Of a stretch of DNA of 63,740 bases, positions 1 through 8,158 are shown piece after piece (position 1 is the stretch's first letter; every line of letters begins with the position of its first letter). Source of the DNA: an uncultured Eubacteriales bacterium. Lineage in GTDB: Bacteria; Bacillota; Clostridia; Peptostreptococcales; Anaerovoracaceae. The position numbers were made by a program, and so were the translations under genes. Location of the stretch: NCBI GenBank assembly GCA_902790905.1, contig CADATO010000009.1:1-63740 (forward strand), written 5' to 3'. Under the pieces are notes generated by a model, which made no database searches, was not told where the DNA came from, and saw nothing but the letters and a program-made list of their open reading frames with translations.

Positions 1-119
1 CCGATGTGGGGCGATGCCATTGTCTGGGGAGAGCTTCATCGCTCTACAGAATATCCTGTTTATTGGGATTAGCCACCAACACGTTTTGTCCTATAACCCC
101 TAAATGGAATCGCCTGCAC

Positions 120-151
120 AGCAAAAGAAAGCCCTGCCATACCGGCAGGGC
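120..151 (-). terminator. Intrinsic terminator of the yprB-proA unit
   Basis: GCCCTGCC (131-138) and GGCAGGGC (144-151) form an 8-bp GC-rich stem with a 5-nt loop. Read on the minus strand the stem is followed by a T-rich run (complement of 122-130). It lies about 40 bp past the proA stop, so it ends minus-strand transcription. In bases 1-119 I see no gene; one copy of the GCGATTCC octamer (reverse orientation) is at 106-113. Confidence 0.8.
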
Positions 152-192
152 GCATGTATCAGATCTCTATACCGCGGTTCCCATCGTTGTGG

Positions 193-1467
193 TTAAAGGT
201 CTTTGAAGTCGAATACTCTGGTCCCGTCTGCGAAGTCGGCGACAATATCCCCATGCCCGAACAGTTTGTACTTGTAGGTCAGCAGGCCATCAAGACCGAC
301 CGGGCCGCGTGCGTGCAGCTTGCCTGTGCTGATACCGACTTCGGCGCCAAAGCCGTACCGGTACCCATCTGCAAAGCGGGTCGAGCAGTTGTGGTACACA
401 CCGGCGCTGTCGACGCGTGTCATGAACAGATCGGCAGCCGCCGCATCTTCGGTCAGGATGGCGTCCGTGTGGTGCGATCCGTAACGGTTGATATGAGCGA
501 TGGCCTCCTCGATGCTGTCCACGATCTTTGTGGTGAGCTTATAGTCCAGATATTCCACATAGTCGCTGTCATCCGCAGCTTCGATCAGCTCGACCGGGTG
601 GCCGTTGTTCGCTTTATTGGCTGCGGCTGCTGCTTCTTTAAGAAGCGGCATGAGCTGCGGCGCAACCGCGCGGTGCACGAGCAGCGTTTCTACGGCATTG
701 CAGGCCGCTACATACTGCGTCTTGGCGTCCAGGATCACCGGGACCGCTTTGGCAAGATCGGCATCTTTGTCGACGTAGATGTGGCAGATGCCGTCGGCAT
801 GTCCCATGACGGGAATCCGGGAGTTGTCCATGATGTACTTCACAAATGCGTTGGACCCGCGGGGAATGATCAGGTCGATGGAGTCATCGCAGGCGAGCAG
901 TTCAGTGATCGCCGCTCTGTCTTCAATGAGTGTGGCAAATGCCTCCGGCAGCCCCGCTGCAACACCGGCTGCATGGATGACATCGAAAAGGGCACGGTTG
1001 GTGTGTTTTGCTTCGCTGCCGCCCTTGAGCAGCACGGCATTGCCGCTTTTGAGGCACAATGCCAGGATCTGTACGAGGGCATCCGGGCGCGATTCGAAAA
1101 TCACCCCGATGACACCGATGGGGCAGGTCACTTTCTCCAGCACCAGTCCATCTGACAACTGTCTTTTAAATACGCTTTTTCCGGCCGGATCGTCCATGGC
1201 GATCAGATCGCGGATGCCGGCGAGGCAGCTGTCCAGCTTATGATCGTCGAACTTCAGACGGCCCAGGATCGGTGCCGGCAGCGTTTTGCCATCCTCCAGA
1301 TCCTGTCCGTTTGCCGCGAACAGGGCCGCTTTTTCAGCCTCCAGCGCTTCGGCGATGGCGGTCAGCGCCGCATCGCGTTTTTCGCCGGGCAGGGCCGCCA
1401 GGGTAAAACTGTCTTCTTTCGCTCTTGCCGCCGCTTCCTGCGGGGTCATGCCATTCACATTTCCCAT
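193..1467 (-). CDS. proA: Glutamate-5-semialdehyde dehydrogenase (gamma-glutamyl phosphate reductase)
   Basis: Second step of proline synthesis: NADPH-dependent reduction of gamma-glutamyl phosphate to glutamate-5-semialdehyde in the cytoplasm. The 424-aa product has the family's usual length. The aldehyde-dehydrogenase-type nucleophile Cys lies in YVAACNAVET (Cys about 256), and the C-terminal signature GFGAEVGISTGKLHARGPVG is intact. The start is set by an AGAGG Shine-Dalgarno about 7 nt upstream. It lies 69 bp downstream of the yprB-like gene on the same strand, so the two are probably cotranscribed. Unusually, the partner genes proB and proC are on the opposite strand, 1.5 kb away. Family assignment is secure. 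Confidence 0.96.
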   Translation of the reverse strand: MGNVNGMTPQEAAARAKEDSFTLAALPGEKRDAALTAIAEALEAEKAALFAANGQDLEDGKTLPAPILGRLKFDDHKLDSCLAGIRDLIAMDDPAGKSVFKRQLSDGLVLEKVTCPIGVIGVIFESRPDALVQILALCLKSGNAVLLKGGSEAKHTNRALFDVIHAAGVAAGLPEAFATLIEDRAAITELLACDDSIDLIIPRGSNAFVKYIMDNSRIPVMGHADGICHIYVDKDADLAKAVPVILDAKTQYVAACNAVETLLVHRAVAPQLMPLLKEAAAAANKANNGHPVELIEAADDSDYVEYLDYKLTTKIVDSIEEAIAHINRYGSHHTDAILTEDAAAADLFMTRVDSAGVYHNCSTRFADGYRYGFGAEVGISTGKLHARGPVGLDGLLTYKYKLFGHGDIVADFADGTRVFDFKDL

Positions 1468-1536
1468 TTGATCAACCTCTTTGATAATTTACTGTCTCCG
1501 TTACTCTATTCATCCGCTGCTTCCGGCGGTCCTCGT

Positions 1537-2646
1537 CTAGCCGATGCTGTTTTGCAGGACCTGTCTCAGGATCGCCTGCACCAGCAGGCAGCAGTGTTCG
1601 TATTGCGTTTCCTTGCCCTGTGAGAGGACCACGTACCCGCTCGTGAGCAGGGCGGGATCGATCGCTGCCTCTGCGCCTTCCATGTCGGCAAGCTGCAGGT
1701 TCCCGTGCGCGATCACAGGGATCTGCAGGGAGAAGGCACCGTCGAGGAATCGCCACGACGGCCGTTCATCGCCAAACCGGACATCGTTGATCTGGTCCGG
1801 TCCGCTCTGGATGCCGGCAGCCGTCAGAAAGCCGTTCTTAAGCTCCAGTTTCTGTACGAGCAGGAGCAGGTCGCGTCCCGGGGCTGCGTGCAGGGATGCA
1901 GGCGGTGGATTTGTGCCGGCCGCATCGCTGCTGCGAACGGGGAATCCGTACCGGAAGGCCGCCTTGTGCATGTCTGCCCGCCGCAGGACATCTGTCAGGC
2001 GGTAGAGCTGCACGATATCGTCTCTGTTGTGGAGCAGGATCTTCGCTTTCAGTTCATCGTCCCGGCTGTTCAGGTAGTCATAGTAAAGCGAGATGCTTTC
2101 TCTGCCGGAAATCTCATCGGTCCGGCCGTCCCAGAGCCCGCAGAAGTCCTCCAGGGTCTTCTGACGCAAATTGGGGACGAACTTGCCGATATCCGTACAG
2201 TATCTGACCACGGGGAGCAGATCCAGATCATACCGCGGCCGCATCGGGGCAAGCCCGGTCCGTTCACGGCGTTTTTCCAGATACGGCAGGTCAAACTGTC
2301 TTCCGTTATACGTCACGACGATATCCACATCCGCGAGGGCGTCCTCCAGGGCGCTGAGCATCGTTTCCTCGTCTTCTGTGGTTCTGACGGACTCTGCAAA
2401 GAACTGCACCACTTCGGCCGTCTGAGGGGCGATTTGGGGTCTTCCTGCGCCTTCTGCCGTCCGGTCAGGGATCACGATGCCGCACAGGATCGCAGGGGCA
2501 CGTCCGGGGGACAGGCCGAGCGTCTCAATATCGAGCACGGCCCAGCGCAGGCCGCCGAAGTAGGCGTCCGGGAACAGTGCCGCTTCCCTTGATGTTGTAA
2601 TGGTTTCCCGAATAGTATCCATATCCGCATTGTACCATAACTGCAC
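1537..2646 (-). CDS. YprB-type ribonuclease H-like (DEDD-fold) exonuclease
   Basis: A predicted metal-dependent 3'-5' nuclease of the RNase_H_2/YprB family; the substrate is not known from sequence. Acidic motifs in order are VLDIETLGL (Exo I, about residue 37), TYNGRQFDLPYL (Exo II, about 112) and HNRDDIVQLYRL (Exo III, about 206). The C-terminal 130 residues have no motif I recognise. The listed start is a GTG; an ATG eight codons in (2622) is equally possible, and neither has a strong Shine-Dalgarno. It is first in a two-gene minus-strand unit with proA, and its 5' end faces the proB promoter region. YprB proteins in Bacillus are encoded elsewhere, so the link with proline genes may be positional only. 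Confidence 0.78.
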   Translation of the reverse strand: MQLWYNADMDTIRETITTSREAALFPDAYFGGLRWAVLDIETLGLSPGRAPAILCGIVIPDRTAEGAGRPQIAPQTAEVVQFFAESVRTTEDEETMLSALEDALADVDIVVTYNGRQFDLPYLEKRRERTGLAPMRPRYDLDLLPVVRYCTDIGKFVPNLRQKTLEDFCGLWDGRTDEISGRESISLYYDYLNSRDDELKAKILLHNRDDIVQLYRLTDVLRRADMHKAAFRYGFPVRSSDAAGTNPPPASLHAAPGRDLLLLVQKLELKNGFLTAAGIQSGPDQINDVRFGDERPSWRFLDGAFSLQIPVIAHGNLQLADMEGAEAAIDPALLTSGYVVLSQGKETQYEHCCLLVQAILRQVLQNSIG

Positions 2647-2704
2647 AAAGGGGGACAGGAAAGGTGAAGTTTTTGTGAAATATCATTTTTATGGTAAACG
2701 CTCG

Positions 2705-2733
2705 TTTATTTTCCTTATGGGCGGTGCTATAAT
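2705..2733 (+). promoter_or_regulatory. Predicted SigA-type promoter of the proB leader
   Basis: TTTATT (2705-2710) and TATAAT (2728-2733) are separated by 17 bp, with an extended -10 TG two bases before TATAAT. It lies about 207 bp upstream of proB and so implies a long 5' leader. Confidence 0.65.
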
Positions 2734-2939
2734 ACTTTTTGCTGGTCCCTCTTTTTGTGTACGCGTGATTTTGCGGCACGGACAGTGGTGACAAAGGCAA
2801 TGAAACGACGGCAACAGGCGGGTTTTGTGCGCCGCCGGAGGCGGCCTTTACACCCGGCTGCACCGGAGGACGGACATCCGGCTATGAATAAGGAGAAAGG
2901 AACGGAGGACTGAGCGATTCCTCCTATTACAGTTAACTC
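2734..2939 (+). promoter_or_regulatory. Structured 5' leader of proB
   Basis: About 200 nt without an ORF. Visible hairpins are GCCGCC-gga-GGCGGC (2831-2845), CGGA-ca-TCCG (2871-2880) and GGAGGA (2904-2909) with TCCTCC (2919-2924). The last stem holds the only Shine-Dalgarno-like GGAGG near proB, and the octamer GCGATTCC (2914-2921) fills its loop and 3' arm. No T-box signature and no riboswitch consensus known to me is present. A regulatory leader is an inference from length and folding potential. Confidence 0.45.
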
Positions 2940-3734
2940 ATGAGTACAGTAAGCGAAGTATTACAGGACAGCCGCAAGATCGTCATCAAGATCGGCAGCA
3001 ACGTCATCTCGGACGACGGCAAGGTGAACAAGGCAACGCTGCACAACATCGTAGAGCAGGCCAGTGCCCTGATCAGGGACCGCCGGCAGGTCGTCATCGT
3101 CTCTTCCGGGGCGGGGATCTGCGGTGTCGGCGCCATCAACAAGTGGCAGCGCCGCGGCGATATGAATTACAAGCAGGCGCTCTGCGCGATCGGGCAGGTC
3201 GAGCTGATGATGGCATACCGGGAGTTCTTCGCGGACTACGGGATGCACGTGGCGCAGATCCTGCTGACGGCGGAGGACTTCAGCAGCGATGAGCGGTTGC
3301 TGCACATCCGCAACACGCTGTTCACGCTGATCGATGAAGGTGTCGTGCCGATCGTCAACGAGAACGATACCGTCAGTGTCGATGAGATCATGATCGGCGA
3401 CAACGACAACCTCGGCGCCCTCACGGCAAACCTCTGGAATGCGGATGCGCTGGTGCTGCTGTCGGACATCGACGGGATCTTCGACAAGGACCCCAAGACG
3501 CACGGCGATGCAGCACTGATCGAGACGGTCACGGACATCGGGCAGCTCAGGGAGGACATCGATATCACCGGCAAGAGTGACTTCGGGACCGGCGGCATCG
3601 AGACCAAACTGCAGGCGGCGGAACGGGCCGGCGAGGTGCTGATCCCCACGCTGCTGCTCAACGGCAAGCAGCCCGACGTTCTTCTGAACGCGCTGGAGGG
3701 AAAGAGCCGCGGGACGGCGTTTATATGGAAGTAA
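2940..3734 (+). CDS. proB: Glutamate 5-kinase, short form without PUA domain
   Basis: Phosphorylates L-glutamate at the gamma-carboxyl using ATP, the first committed step of proline synthesis. The 264-aa amino-acid-kinase fold shows KIGSNV (17-22), VSSGA (54-58), NENDTV (140-145), GDNDNLGA (153-160) and GTGGIETKL (217-225). The C-terminal PUA domain found in E. coli ProB is absent, as in many Gram-positive forms. No good Shine-Dalgarno precedes the ATG; a GGAGG 30 nt upstream is within a hairpin. It is followed by proC after 39 bp, consistent with an operon proB-proC-nudF-xerD. Confidence 0.95.
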   Translation: MSTVSEVLQDSRKIVIKIGSNVISDDGKVNKATLHNIVEQASALIRDRRQVVIVSSGAGICGVGAINKWQRRGDMNYKQALCAIGQVELMMAYREFFADYGMHVAQILLTAEDFSSDERLLHIRNTLFTLIDEGVVPIVNENDTVSVDEIMIGDNDNLGALTANLWNADALVLLSDIDGIFDKDPKTHGDAALIETVTDIGQLREDIDITGKSDFGTGGIETKLQAAERAGEVLIPTLLLNGKQPDVLLNALEGKSRGTAFIWK

Positions 3735-3773
3735 AAACCGGCGAAACAGCCGGTATGACACAAGGGGAAGACA

Positions 3774-4589
3774 ATGGGAAAGACAATTGGTTTTCTGGGC
3801 GTCGGCAACATGGGCGGCGCGATCCTGCGGGGGTATGCGGCAGGGCTGAGCGGGAGCAGTGATGCACCGCAGCTGCTGGCGTACCGGCGCAGTACGGACA
3901 AACTCGACGCGCTCTGCAAAGAGACCGGCGCAAAGGCGGCGGAAAGCGTGACAGATCTTGTGAAACGAAGCGATGTGCTCGTGCTGGGCATCAAGCCGTA
4001 TCAGTTTGAGGAACTGATGCCGGAGATCACAGCGGCGTTCACACAGGACAAACTCCTGGTGTCGATGGCGGCCGGGATCACCATATCCTATCTGACAGGG
4101 TATGTCGGCGAAGACGCAAAGATCGTCCGGATCATGCCGAACACACCGGCGATGGTGGGCGAAGCCATCACAGCGGTCAGCCGCAACGCGAATGTCGGCG
4201 ACGAGGAGTTTGAAGCGGTCATGGAGATCTTCCGTGCGATCGGCAGGGCGGAGGAGGTCGATGAAGACCTGATCCACTGCGTGATCGGCGTTTCCGGCAG
4301 CAGCCCAGCCTACACCTATATGTATATCGAGGCCCTGATCAATGCAGCGATCCGTCACGGCATGCCGGCTGAGAAAGCCCGCGTCTTTGCGGCGCAGGCG
4401 GTCCTCGGGGCGGCGAAGATGGTCCTCGAAGGGGAAGAGTCTCCCGAGCAGCTGCGCATCAATGTCTGTTCCCCCAACGGCACCACGCTCAAAGCGGTGG
4501 ACGTGCTGATGGAGAAAGACTTCCGCGGCATCGTCGAAGAAGCATTTGACGCCGCTGTGGCCAGATCAAAGGAGATGTCCGGCGAATGA
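3774..4589 (+). CDS. proC: Pyrroline-5-carboxylate reductase
   Basis: Last step of proline synthesis: NAD(P)H reduction of 1-pyrroline-5-carboxylate. The N-terminal Rossmann motif GVGNMG is at residues 9-14, the MPNTPAMVGE segment sits mid-protein, and the C-terminal oligomerisation/active-site helices contain GVSGSSPAYTYMYIEAL and the signature region ending NGTTLKAV. The 271-aa length is typical. The stop codon overlaps the nudF start as ATGA, indicating translational coupling. With proA on the opposite strand, this makes the complete glutamate-to-proline route present within 4.6 kb. Confidence 0.96.
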   Translation: MGKTIGFLGVGNMGGAILRGYAAGLSGSSDAPQLLAYRRSTDKLDALCKETGAKAAESVTDLVKRSDVLVLGIKPYQFEELMPEITAAFTQDKLLVSMAAGITISYLTGYVGEDAKIVRIMPNTPAMVGEAITAVSRNANVGDEEFEAVMEIFRAIGRAEEVDEDLIHCVIGVSGSSPAYTYMYIEALINAAIRHGMPAEKARVFAAQAVLGAAKMVLEGEESPEQLRINVCSPNGTTLKAVDVLMEKDFRGIVEEAFDAAVARSKEMSGE

Positions 4590-5119
4590 TTTTTGAAGAG
4601 AAGACACTAGACAGCAAAAGGATTTACGAAGGCCGCATCATCAATCTGCGTGTCGACAAGGTGACCGTGGTAAGCGGCACCTCCACCAGAGAGATCGTAG
4701 AGCACAATGGCGGCTCTGTGATTGCTGCCGTAACTGACGATAATAAGATCATTATGGTAAAGCAGTTCCGCAAGCCCATGGAATCGCCCATCCTGGAAGT
4801 GCCGGCCGGCAAACTGGACGGCGACGAGGATCCGGCAGACGCGGCGCTGCGCGAACTGTCCGAGGAGACCGGCTACACCGCCGGCAAACTGGAGAAACTG
4901 ACCGAATTCTACCCGTCGGTAGGCTACACCACGGAAGTGCTCCACATCTACCTTGCAACCGACCTTAAGCCCGGTGCCTGCCACCCGGATGAAAACGAGG
5001 TCCTCGAGGTGATGGAGATGGACCTGGAGGAAGTCTATCGGATGGTCATGGACGGAAAGATCCATGACGGCAAGACGATCGCGGCGGTCATGATGGCAAG
5101 AGACAAACTGCGGGGATAA
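4586..5119 (+). CDS. nudF: NUDIX hydrolase, ADP-ribose pyrophosphatase type
   Basis: Predicted to hydrolyse ADP-ribose to AMP and ribose-5-phosphate. The 177-aa protein carries a complete Nudix box at residues 75-97 (Gly75, Glu81, Arg89-Glu90, Glu93-Glu94, Gly96), with all metal-binding glutamates present. The upstream EVPAGKLD segment is typical of the ADPRase group. It overlaps proC by 4 bp and is followed by xerD, an order (nudF near xerD) also known in Bacillus. The octamer GCGATTCC occurs inside the gene (4780-4787, reverse orientation) and immediately after the stop (5120-5127). Confidence 0.92.
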   Translation: MIFEEKTLDSKRIYEGRIINLRVDKVTVVSGTSTREIVEHNGGSVIAAVTDDNKIIMVKQFRKPMESPILEVPAGKLDGDEDPADAALRELSEETGYTAGKLEKLTEFYPSVGYTTEVLHIYLATDLKPGACHPDENEVLEVMEMDLEEVYRMVMDGKIHDGKTIAAVMMARDKLRG

Positions 5120-5174
5120 GCGATTCCTGCTCAATATAAACAAAACACGTAAAGAAGTAATGAGGGAAAAGAGA

Positions 5175-6089
5175 ATGAAAGTGGTCGAAAGTGCAGTGTT
5201 TGCGGAAGAGTTCCTGAGCTATCTCAAGAACGAAAAGCGCATGGCGAAAAACTCGCTGGATGCGTACAAAGGCGATGTCAATGACTTCCAGGCATTCCTG
5301 ACAAAACGCGGCATCGCTGACATCACAAAAGCGACGAATACGGAGATTGTGGCGTATCTGCTCGACCTGAAGGAGAGCGGCCGGTCGGCTTCGACGATCA
5401 ACCGCAAGCTGGCCTCCCTGCGTTCGTATTGCCGTTATCTTTTGTCTCAGGGGAAACTCAAAGAGGACCCCACACTCAACATCCGCTCCCCGAAAGTGGA
5501 GCGCAAGGAGATCGAGTTCCTCTCCCTGGAGGAGATCGACCGTCTGCTCGCAGCGCCGGACGACACCGTCAAGGGCAAGCGCGACAAGGCGATTCTCGAG
5601 CTCATGTATGCGACAGGCATCCGCGTCAATGAAGTCATCGCGGCGGATCTGATGGATGTCAACCTGCGCATCGGGTTCTTTACCTGCCCGGGCGAAGCGG
5701 GCAAAGCCAGGATCGTCCCGATCGGCAAGCCGGCAAGAGCTGCGCTGGAAGACTACATCACGACGGCCCGAGAGGCGTTCCTCTCCCGCAAGGAAGGCGA
5801 CAACACCATGGAGTCTGCGCTGTTCCTCAACCACCGCGGGCAGCGTCTGACGCGCCAGGGCCTCTGGAAAGTGCTCAAGGACTACGGGGAGAAGGCGGAG
5901 ATCGAGAAAACCATCACGCCGCATATCCTGCGCAATTCGTTCGCGGTCCACATGGTGCAGAACGGGGCGGATATCAAGTCGCTGCAGGAACTGCTCGGCC
6001 ATGAAGATATTTCGGCAACCGAAGTCTATCTGACCCAGGCGAAGAGCCGCATCAAAGATGTCTACGACAAGACGCATCCGCGGGCGTAG
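5175..6089 (+). CDS. xerD: Tyrosine recombinase XerD
   Basis: Site-specific recombinase, presumably resolving chromosome dimers at dif. From the start at 5175 the protein is 304 aa, the standard XerC/D length, with an N-terminal SAM-like core-binding domain and a C-terminal catalytic domain. Catalytic residues are Arg150 (TGIRVNE), Lys177, His250 and Arg253 (HILRNS), His276 (LLGHEDIS) and Tyr285 (TEVYLT). The usual HxLRH is HILRN, a mild variation. I chose 5175 over the in-frame ATG at 5160 because AGGG (5163-5166) gives a good spacing. Inverted GCGATTCC copies bracket the gene at 5120 and 6104. There are no integrase-type neighbours, so it is a housekeeping Xer protein rather than part of an element. 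Confidence 0.9.
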   Translation: MKVVESAVFAEEFLSYLKNEKRMAKNSLDAYKGDVNDFQAFLTKRGIADITKATNTEIVAYLLDLKESGRSASTINRKLASLRSYCRYLLSQGKLKEDPTLNIRSPKVERKEIEFLSLEEIDRLLAAPDDTVKGKRDKAILELMYATGIRVNEVIAADLMDVNLRIGFFTCPGEAGKARIVPIGKPARAALEDYITTAREAFLSRKEGDNTMESALFLNHRGQRLTRQGLWKVLKDYGEKAEIEKTITPHILRNSFAVHMVQNGADIKSLQELLGHEDISATEVYLTQAKSRIKDVYDKTHPRA

Positions 6090-6130
6090 CGGCATCCTTT
6101 CAAGGAATCGCACAGCCTGCAAAAAAGTGC

Positions 6131-6159
6131 TTGTTTTCAGCGAAGATTTGTGATAACAT
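6131..6159 (+). promoter_or_regulatory. Predicted rplS promoter
   Basis: TTGTTT (6131-6136), a 17-bp spacer and TAACAT (6154-6159). The resulting leader of about 75 nt ends in a strong GGAGG Shine-Dalgarno before the ATG at 6240. The region 6090-6239 holds no ORF; the octamer GGAATCGC is at 6104-6111. Confidence 0.6.
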
Positions 6160-6239
6160 CTTTGCGTTACTACGGGCGGTCCTCTGGCAGAAAAATCGGT
6201 GCTGGCCAAGAACGTCTATGAGGGAAGGAGGTAAATCAC

Positions 6240-6758
6240 ATGGATATCCTCAAACAGATCACGGAGGAGTATCAGAAGTCTGATATCCCCGCGTTCAAGG
6301 TGGGTGACACTGTACGTGTCCACATCAAGATCAAGGAAGGATCCAGAGAAAGGATCCAGGTCTTCGAGGGTTTCGTTCTGAAGAGACAGAACGGTGGCAT
6401 CAGTGAGACGTTCACCGTCAGAAAGATCTCCTCGGGCGTAGGCGTTGAGAAGACATTCCCGCTCCACTCTCCCAAGATCGAAAAGATCGAACTCGTGAGA
6501 GAGGGTGACGTTAGAAGAGCGAAGCTCAACTACATGCGTCAGCGTACCGGTAAGGCTGCGAAGATCAAGCAGAAGGTCTACACAGACGAGCAGATCGCAG
6601 CAAAGAAGGCGGCTCAGGAAGCAGCAGAGGCAGAAGCCAAGGCTAAGGCTGAGGCAGAAGCAAAGGCTGCAGCCGAAGCAGAAGCAGCTGCCAAGGCGGC
6701 TGAAGAAGCTGCTGCAGAAGAAGCAGCGGCGGAAGAAGCTCCCGCAGAGGAAGCATAG
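6240..6758 (+). CDS. rplS: 50S ribosomal protein L19 with long Ala/Glu-rich C-terminal extension
   Basis: Structural protein of the large subunit at the 30S-50S interface. Residues 1-115 match L19 well ([69 protein letters not shown]). L19 is usually about 115 aa; here roughly 56 further residues (117-172) consist almost only of Ala, Glu, Lys and Gln, ending in repeated EEAAAEEA units. The extension is in frame and stopped directly before a good terminator, so it is probably real. It is expected to be a charged, helical or disordered tail projecting from the ribosome. Strong GGAGG Shine-Dalgarno. Confidence 0.95.
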   Translation: MDILKQITEEYQKSDIPAFKVGDTVRVHIKIKEGSRERIQVFEGFVLKRQNGGISETFTVRKISSGVGVEKTFPLHSPKIEKIELVREGDVRRAKLNYMRQRTGKAAKIKQKVYTDEQIAAKKAAQEAAEAEAKAKAEAEAKAAAEAEAAAKAAEEAAAEEAAAEEAPAEEA

Positions 6759-6788
6759 GCCACCAGTAGTATTACTACATCCGGAACC

Positions 6789-6819
6789 AAAAAGACCATC
6801 CCGCAGGATGGTCTTTTTT
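6789..6819. terminator. Bidirectional terminator between rplS and the vanY-like gene
   Basis: GACCATCC (6794-6801) pairs with GGATGGTC (6806-6813) around a 4-nt loop; an A-run on the left and a T-run on the right let it work in both directions for these convergent genes. Confidence 0.9.
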
Positions 6820-6822
6820 GTG

Positions 6823-7950
6823 CTAATCCGCTGCAGATGCTTCCGCGTCGGTATGGTCGACCTGCCAGACGTACTCTTCGAGGCAGAGGCCTTTTTCATG
6901 CATGTCTCTGGCGTATTCCCGGCCTACATACCGGTAGTGCCAGGGCTCGTAGACCTTGCCTGTGATCGAGGATTTGTCTTCCGGATAGCGGAGGATAAAG
7001 CCGTATTCCCAGCTGTGCTCCAGCAGCCACTGCTGGGTGCCGGTCTGGGCCTGACCGGCATCGGTATACGGATAGTCCATGTCCACGATATCAACGGCCA
7101 GTCCGCATTCATGCTCGCTGGTGCCGGGCGTCGCGATGGTTTCACTGGCTTTGCTGCGGGCTTCTTCTTCGGAGTACCCCTCGTCCATGAAGGAGTAGAT
7201 CAGTTCGTCGAACAGCTGCTGCTGATAGTCGGTGGAGCGGTAGGCAGAGGCGATCTCCGGTGCATACCCGGCTGCGTAGCAATCGTCGATCATCGCGTCC
7301 AGATCTTCAGCAGCCCGTTCATCGATATCCAGACCGTTCAGCAGGGTCAGTGTTGTGAGGTTGAAGTCCTCCGGGATCGGATGCCATTCGTTGACGAGCA
7401 GCAGCCGCCAGTCAGAGCGCCTGGTCTCGACCATATTCACGACGGTATCGTGCGGAGTACCAAGGAGCGGCACTGCTGCTGTCTCTGCTGCGTCAGAGGC
7501 CGCTGTTTCTTCCTGTGTCTCTGTATCCGCAGCTTCGGCACTCTCTGTGTCAGCGGCTGCAGCACCGGCCTCAGCGGCGAGGCTGCGCGCTGTCACGGCG
7601 ACAGGGGGAAGGGCAGCCGCTTCCGCGGTCTGCTCAGCCTGCTCGCTGTCTGCTGCCGGCTGTTCGTCGGCATCCTGTGTATCGGCAGACTGCGTATCTG
7701 TTTCGGCTGCAGTTTCTTCCGTTGCAGCTGCCGGTGCAGTCTGGTTGTCTGCTTTGCTGTCGTCATTTCTGAAGAAGTAGGCGAGCGCGATGCCTGCCAG
7801 AATAAGTAGCAGCAAAAGAACGCAGATTGCAATGATCAGTCTGCGTTTGCTGCGGACCCGGTAACGCCTGCGCATGGCAGGGTTGCCAAAACGGTAGTTA
7901 AACCGCTGGTCGCGTGTCTGGAAAATGTTCCTTCTTCTTCTGGGACTCAT
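6823..7950 (-). CDS. Membrane-anchored D-alanyl-D-alanine carboxypeptidase, VanY/peptidase M15B type
   Basis: Predicted to remove terminal D-Ala from peptidoglycan stem peptides outside the membrane. The 375-aa protein has a very basic N-terminus, one transmembrane helix (about 38-60), a 100-residue low-complexity Ala/Glu/Thr/Asp linker (about 62-162) and a C-terminal M15 domain. Zinc ligands are visible as His280 and Asp287 (SEHECGLAVD) and His338, with catalytic Glu335 (EPWHYR). It is not near van ligase or dehydrogenase genes, so a role in ordinary wall trimming is likelier than glycopeptide resistance. It lies opposite to rplS and shares its terminator. Confidence 0.88.
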   Translation of the reverse strand: MSPRRRRNIFQTRDQRFNYRFGNPAMRRRYRVRSKRRLIIAICVLLLLLILAGIALAYFFRNDDSKADNQTAPAAATEETAAETDTQSADTQDADEQPAADSEQAEQTAEAAALPPVAVTARSLAAEAGAAAADTESAEAADTETQEETAASDAAETAAVPLLGTPHDTVVNMVETRRSDWRLLLVNEWHPIPEDFNLTTLTLLNGLDIDERAAEDLDAMIDDCYAAGYAPEIASAYRSTDYQQQLFDELIYSFMDEGYSEEEARSKASETIATPGTSEHECGLAVDIVDMDYPYTDAGQAQTGTQQWLLEHSWEYGFILRYPEDKSSITGKVYEPWHYRYVGREYARDMHEKGLCLEEYVWQVDHTDAEASAAD

Positions 7951-8068
7951 GGTTTGATTTTACACGATAATGCATTTTCTGTCCTGAAAAACTGAAAATA
8001 ATTCACAGTTCCAACACATAAAAGGTGTTCCGGCTTACTACCGGCATCAGGCGGCGGGGAAGAGACGC

Positions 8069-8098
8069 AAAAGAAGACCGCCCCTTGCGGGACGGCCT
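8069..8098 (-). terminator. Probable terminator downstream of the nhaC-like gene
   Basis: GACCGCCCC (8076-8084) and GGGACGGCC (8089-8097) form a stem with two wobble pairs; on the minus strand it is followed by a T-rich run (complement of 8069-8075). The rest of the 7951-8158 gap is AT-rich upstream sequence of the vanY-like gene, without an ORF. Confidence 0.65.
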
Positions 8099-8158
8099 TT
8101 GGATCGCATATGTAGCTTTTGATTAATCGATTAATCTTTATGAAAGGATATGCTTTAA

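Noticed and set aside
5175-6089. xerD as an integrase of a mobile element
   Set aside because: The neighbours are housekeeping genes in a known order (nudF-xerD), the length is that of XerD, and no attachment-site repeats or cargo genes were found.
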